Shown: piece after piece, positions 6,700 to 9,520 of the stretch
Numbering within the stretch: the first letter of the stretch is position 1
Layout: every line of letters starts with the position of its first letter
Source of the DNA: WHSV01 sp050694055
GTDB taxonomy: Bacteria; Actinomycetota; CADDZG01; WHSQ01
Direction of reading: 5' to 3'
NCBI GenBank assembly: GCA_050694055.1
Contig: JBOGWX010000049.1
Coordinates: forward strand, 1 to 9,520
Length of the DNA: 9,520 nucleotides
Notes under the pieces: generated by a model
Seen by the model: the letters and a program-made list of their open reading frames with translations, nothing else
Databases searched by the model: none
Told to the model about the DNA's origin: nothing
Position numbers and translations under genes: made by a program

Positions 6700-7392
6700 A
6701 TGCCGACCGAGATCGACTCTGCGCAACTGCAAGATTTGCTTGACCAAGGAGATGCGCAACTCGTGGAGGTGCTCCCGCCGCGCGAGTACGAGGAGGAGCA
6801 TCTCCCAGGCGCTATCAGCATTCCGCTGAAGTCGTTCACCCCGGCAGGCCTTTCTCGGCTCGACCGTCAAGCACCGGTAATCGTCTACTGCTGGGACGAC
6901 GACTGAGACATGAGCCCGCGAGCTGCGTGGCAGCTCGAAGCCATGGGATTCACCGATGTCTACGATTATGTAGAAGGCAAACTCGATTGGATCGCTCACG
7001 GCCTGCCAGTTGAGGGCAATGGTCCTCACTACGCGGTGGCCGGAGAAGTGGCCGATCGCGACGCGGTGCTTGCATGCCGGGTGGGAGATCTCGTCGGCGA
7101 CATGTCCGAGAAACTTGAATCCGAGCCGCTCGACTATTGCGTGGTTCTAAACGATCACGACATCGTTCTCGGGCGAATGAGAAAGAAGAACGTTCGGGGT
7201 CCCCCCGACGAGTCGGTCGAACTTGTGATGGAACCGGGGCCGACCACACTCCGGCCCAAGGAACCGGCCGGGGGGCTGCTCGAAAGAATGCGAAAGAAAA
7301 ACGCGCCCGCTGTGATAGTCACGACCAAGAGCGGACGGCTTCTAGGAGCTGCGACTCAACAGGCATTGGAGCAGCTGCTCTCGAGAGGGTGA
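6700..7392 (+). CDS. Rhodanese-CBS protein, probable selenoprotein (in-frame TGA)
   Basis: Read through the TGA at 6904-6906, this frame encodes a 230-residue protein. Residues 1-105 form a single rhodanese domain: LVEVLPPREYEEEHLPGAI, then strand VIVYC with Cys64, then WDDD, the TGA (residue 69), DMSPRAAWQLEAMGF, VYDYVEGKLDW. Residues 120-230 form a CBS-domain pair with two RMRKKN motifs and a final GRLLGAATQ segment. Related proteins I remember read YC-x4-C-D-x-SPRAAW, so TGA replaces a conserved Cys. A hairpin just downstream has SECIS form, so selenocysteine is the best reading. Rhodaneses transfer sulfane sulfur; a Sec could change this to selenol redox or soft-metal chemistry. ATG 6700 follows GGAGG at 6691-6695. 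Alternatives are a nonsense mutation, or two peptides with restart at ATG 6910. Confidence 0.8.
6904..6906 (+). other. In-frame TGA, candidate selenocysteine codon
   Basis: The codon lies between GAC (Asp68) and GAC (Asp70) of the rhodanese domain, and the same frame continues open for a further 161 codons with clear family similarity. It stands five residues after Cys64, where related rhodaneses have a second conserved Cys. One base change (TGC to TGA) separates Cys from this codon. Confidence 0.75.
6919..6937 (+). promoter_or_regulatory. Candidate bacterial SECIS hairpin
   Basis: Bases 6919-6926 pair perfectly with 6930-6937 (8 bp, six of them G-C), closing the loop GTG at 6927-6929. The stem begins 12 bases after the TGA, and the loop G is separated from it by 20 bases. 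Bacterial SECIS elements lie inside the coding sequence directly after the UGA. The well-studied E. coli fdhF element has its upper stem-loop about 11 bases downstream and needs a G and U in the loop for SelB binding; both are present here. A weak lower extension (CATG at 6909-6912 with 6942-6945) is possible. The fold is deduced by eye. Confidence 0.7.
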
Positions 7393-7449
7393 TTCGGAGC
7401 TCTTTCCGCAGCTAGTGCCCGCCTCGGTCCTGCCGCAAGACGAGACCAC
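7393..7449. other. Gap between convergent genes, no clear terminator
   Basis: The rhodanese gene and merB face each other across this 57-base gap. I looked for a hairpin followed by a T-run for either strand and found none; only a short AGCT repeat is visible. Termination may be Rho-dependent. Confidence 0.5.
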
Positions 7450-8107
7450 TTAACCCTTACGATTCCCGAACGTCCCCAGCAGTTCATCATCGGTGAGTCT
7501 TCCAAGCTCGAACGCTTCCTCTAGCGAGAGTAGGAACGTTCCGGGATGCTCGACAGTCCATTTCTTGCCGGCTTCCCTGTTGGCAAAGAAGTGGCCGTAG
7601 CGGCAGAAGCTCGTAATCACTTTCGAGTCGAATGGACGATTCGGTTCAAGGAAAGAGACGACGACCTCGTTGGGCTCCACCGATTCCAAGGCGTTTGGAG
7701 AAACCCGCAACGAGATGGTACGGCCGGTGGCCGGACAGATGGAGCGAACATCCAGTGACGCCTCGAGCCTTCGGGGGAGAAAGAGCGTGTCCCACGCGCA
7801 CCACGCCCACAGCTTGCGCCCATCGAGGATGATCTCGTGCGGAGGCATCTCTGCGACGGTGAGCCCCCAGAACCCGATCACCCGGTCCTGCTCATCGCGA
7901 AAGACACCGGGCCACTTGTCGATGCGCTCGCCGATTTCCTCGTCGGCAAGACCCGTCATGGAGGAAATCTCGGTGTCGGCGACTGGCCTTCCGCGCCCCA
8001 AGAGCTTGTACAGCGCGCCGACGATGCGGGCATCGGTTCCATCGGTGTCTGGCCTTGCACTGTTTGATGGCCTCGGCGATCGGCCGGACGTCTCTAGTCG
8101 TGGTCAT
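7450..8107 (-). CDS. merB: Organomercurial lyase MerB, frameshifted near 5' end
   Basis: MerB breaks the carbon-mercury bond of organomercurials by protonolysis and passes Hg(II) to MerA. The continuous frame (7450 to about 8080) holds the family core. This includes WCAWDTLFLP with the catalytic Cys and Asp pair, SICPATGRTISL with a structural Cys, and SFCRYGHFFANREAGKKW with the second catalytic Cys. The N-terminus lies in another frame: ATG at 8107 (minus strand), preceded by GAGGAGG at 8114-8120 with a 6-base spacer, reads MTTTRDVRPIAEAI. The downstream frame reads DGTDARIVGALYKLLGRG. Removing one A from the AAA run (plus-strand TTT 8063-8065) joins them as AEAINSARPDTDGTDARIV, a natural MerB sequence of about 218 residues. 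TTG at 8001 would give a truncated 183-residue protein. A real mutation and a sequencing error are both possible. Confidence 0.85.
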
Positions 8108-8113
8108 CGGCTG

Positions 8114-8120
8114 CCTCCTC
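8114..8120 (-). promoter_or_regulatory. Ribosome binding site of merB
   Basis: On the minus strand this reads GAGGAGG and lies 6 bases before the ATG at 8107. It is the only strong site upstream of the merB frames, and so it indicates that translation begins in the frame that later needs the one-base correction. Confidence 0.65.
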
Positions 8121-8128
8121 ATGATATG

Positions 8129-8151
8129 TTTTAGCGAATAATACGCTAAAA
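8129..8151. promoter_or_regulatory. Inverted repeat, probable ArsR-family operator
   Basis: TTTTAGCG (8129-8136) and CGCTAAAA (8144-8151) are perfect 8-bp inverted arms around the AT spacer AATAATA. The element sits in the 61-base gap between the divergent merB and ArsR-type regulator genes, in an AT-rich island within GC-rich DNA. ArsR/SmtB repressors bind imperfect AT-rich palindromes of about this size overlapping their own promoters. One bound dimer here could repress both directions. The AT spacer may also supply -10 hexamers (TATTAT on the minus strand), but no convincing -35 is seen. Confidence 0.75.
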
Positions 8152-8168
8152 GAAGTAGGAGGATCCAG

Positions 8169-8543
8169 ATGCCGATCGGGCGCCCCACCATCATCGAGGC
8201 CGAGCCCGTGACCCTGGCCGACACCGAGCTTCTCGCCCGGCTCTTTCGGGCGCTCGGGGACGCCACTCGGGTGCGCGTTTTAGAGCTGCTGCTGGCCGAG
8301 GGGGAGTTGCACCAGATGGAGATCGTCCGGCGCCTCGGCGCTACCCAGGCGCGGGTGTCCGAGCACATGGCCTGTCTCGTCTGGTGTGGCTTCGTGGAGC
8401 CGCGCACGGAAGGGCGCCGGACCCTCTACCGAGTCGCCAACCGCAGGGTCGGGACGCTTCTGGATAAGGCCAAGCAGTTCTTGGAGCAGAACGAGGCCCA
8501 GATCGCGACGTGCCGGCGGATTGAACCGGAGGGGAGCAACTGA
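8169..8543 (+). CDS. merR: ArsR-family metal-sensing repressor, mercury locus
   Basis: This 124-residue protein has the ArsR/SmtB winged helix: LARLFRALGDATRVRVLELL, a recognition helix in GATQARVSEHMACL, and a wing TEGRRTLYRVA. Cys69 and Cys73 (ACLVWCG) match the Cys-x3-Cys of the Cd/Pb sensor CmtR and of ArsR-type mercury regulators from actinobacteria. Cys115 near the C-terminus could be the third ligand. Metal binding would release it from the operator next to the gene. The symbol follows actinobacterial mer operons, where MerR belongs to the ArsR family and not to the classic MerR family; the metal specificity is inferred from merA and merB beside it. ATG 8169 follows AGGAGG at 8157-8162 with a 6-base spacer. 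Its TGA overlaps the merA ATG by one base. Confidence 0.9.
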   Translation: MPIGRPTIIEAEPVTLADTELLARLFRALGDATRVRVLELLLAEGELHQMEIVRRLGATQARVSEHMACLVWCGFVEPRTEGRRTLYRVANRRVGTLLDKAKQFLEQNEAQIATCRRIEPEGSN

Positions 8544-9520
8544 TGGCAAAGGCGAGGATGGAAGTCGACGGTATGACGTGTGCTCACTGCGAGCAGACGG
8601 TCGAGCATCTGCTGGCCAGCGCCGGGGCGAGAGATGCCAAGGCAGATTGGCGGAGGGGAGAGGCCACGTTCGAGTTCGAAGGTGACCGCTCCTCGATCGA
8701 TGAGTCCTTCAGCACCTCTCACTACAGGCCCAGGGAGATCGAGATGGTGGAGACTCCCCAGCCAGTCGTCTCTACACGAGGTGATGTCGAATTCGACCTC
8801 GTCGCCATCGGATCCGGCAGCGCGGCGTTCGCGGCGGCGATCCGGGCCACCAATCTCGGCGCCAGGGTCGCGATCGTCGAGCGCAATACGGTCGGCGGGA
8901 CTTGCGTCAACGTCGGGTGCATTCCATCCAAGAACCTGCTCGCCGCGTCCGAGACCTACTACCAAGCCGGTCACCACCCGTTCGCGGGCATCTCGACCGT
9001 ACAGGACGGCGTGGAAGTAGGCGCGCTCATTGGCAAGAAGACCGAGGTTGTGGCGATGCTGCGCCAGCAGAAGTACCTCGATCTCGCCGAGCACTACGGC
9101 TTCGAGATCATCCGCGGGAGCGCGCACTTCGTGGGCTCCGACGCGATCGACGTCGACGGACACAAGATACGCGCCGGTCATTTTCTGATCTCGACAGGTT
9201 CGGCGCCGTGGGCTCCGCCAATAGCAGGCCTTGAAGACGCCGGGTATCTCACCTCGACAACGGCAATGGAGGTAAAGGAGCTTCCCGAGTCGCTCGTCGT
9301 CATCGGCGGCAACAACATCGGGCTCGAGATGGGCCAGGTGTTCGCCAATCTCGGCACCAAGGTGACCGTCGTCGAGGCGCTCGATCGCATCGCGCCGCTC
9401 GAAGAACCCGAGATCTCACAGTGGATGACCAAGATCCTCACCGACCAAGGCATAGACGTCGTCCCCGCCGCCAAGGTCATCCGGGTCGAGGGCGGCGAGA
9501 CCAAGTCGGTGATCGCCGAG
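8543..9520 (+). CDS. merA: Mercuric reductase MerA, 3' end outside window
   Basis: Mercuric reductase is a cytoplasmic FAD enzyme that uses NADPH to reduce Hg(II) to volatile Hg(0). The 326 codons present begin at ATG 8543, overlapping the regulator stop as TGATG, and run open to the window edge. An N-terminal heavy-metal-associated domain carries GMTCAHC (Cys13, Cys16). The FAD-binding segment follows (VAIGSGSAAFAAAIRA), then the redox-active disulfide in GTCVNVGCIPSK (Cys121, Cys126). The NAD(P)-binding segment VVIGGNNIGLEMGQVFANLG comes next. The C-terminal dimerisation domain with the diagnostic vicinal Cys pair lies beyond the edge, so canonical activity cannot be fully confirmed. Control is probably through the upstream repressor and operator. 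Confidence 0.93.
   Translation, partial: MAKARMEVDGMTCAHCEQTVEHLLASAGARDAKADWRRGEATFEFEGDRSSIDESFSTSHYRPREIEMVETPQPVVSTRGDVEFDLVAIGSGSAAFAAAIRATNLGARVAIVERNTVGGTCVNVGCIPSKNLLAASETYYQAGHHPFAGISTVQDGVEVGALIGKKTEVVAMLRQQKYLDLAEHYGFEIIRGSAHFVGSDAIDVDGHKIRAGHFLISTGSAPWAPPIAGLEDAGYLTSTTAMEVKELPESLVVIGGNNIGLEMGQVFANLGTKVTVVEALDRIAPLEEPEISQWMTKILTDQGIDVVPAAKVIRVEGGETKSVIAE

Noticed and set aside
6910..7392. Independent gene starting at ATG 6910 after the TGA
   Set aside because: The ATG lies inside the rhodanese fold (SPRAAW helix) and has no ribosome binding site; a separate protein would lack half a domain.
8057..8070. Programmed frameshifting in merB
   Set aside because: No slippery heptamer, no internal Shine-Dalgarno at the right distance and no stop codon at the shift point, unlike known +1 sites such as prfB.

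Overview
The window is high-GC, gene-dense DNA with GTG and TTG starts and many ATGA/GTGA-type gene overlaps. The protein families point to an actinobacterium-like environmental genome, possibly a deep-branching Actinomycetota. That placement is an inference from style and not a proven taxonomy. No rRNA, tRNA, IS element or CRISPR array is visible.

Left region (1-4399). The C-terminal end of a flavoprotein disulfide reductase is followed by a tight cluster of six plus-strand genes. In order they are a membrane-anchored TlpA/ResA-like thioredoxin, a membrane-anchored DUF3179 protein, an ECF sigma factor, its zinc-finger anti-sigma factor, a MerT-like three-helix membrane protein with an extra soluble domain, and a 59-residue membrane protein. 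These genes overlap or lie 2 bases apart, so they look like one transcription unit.

Middle region (4453-7392). This holds a Tat-exported lipoprotein of an uncharacterised family, a CcdA/DsbD-type thiol electron transporter, a possible 27-codon small ORF, and a rhodanese-CBS protein. The rhodanese gene is interrupted by an in-frame TGA exactly where homologues, as I remember them, carry a conserved cysteine. A perfect 8-bp hairpin with a GTG loop starts 12 bases after that TGA. This is the layout of a bacterial SECIS element, so the best reading is a selenoprotein. It is the most interesting signal in the window.

Right region (7450-9520). A minus-strand organomercurial lyase gene (merB), with an apparent one-base frameshift near its start, is divergent from an ArsR-family metal sensor and the mercuric reductase merA, which runs off the window. 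A perfect AT-rich inverted repeat between them is the likely operator. Taken together the window looks like a mercury detoxification locus. MerB would cleave organomercurials, MerA would reduce Hg(II), and a MerT-like protein may handle uptake. A group of extracytoplasmic thiol-redox and sulfur-transfer proteins (TlpA, CcdA, rhodanese) may support the same job.
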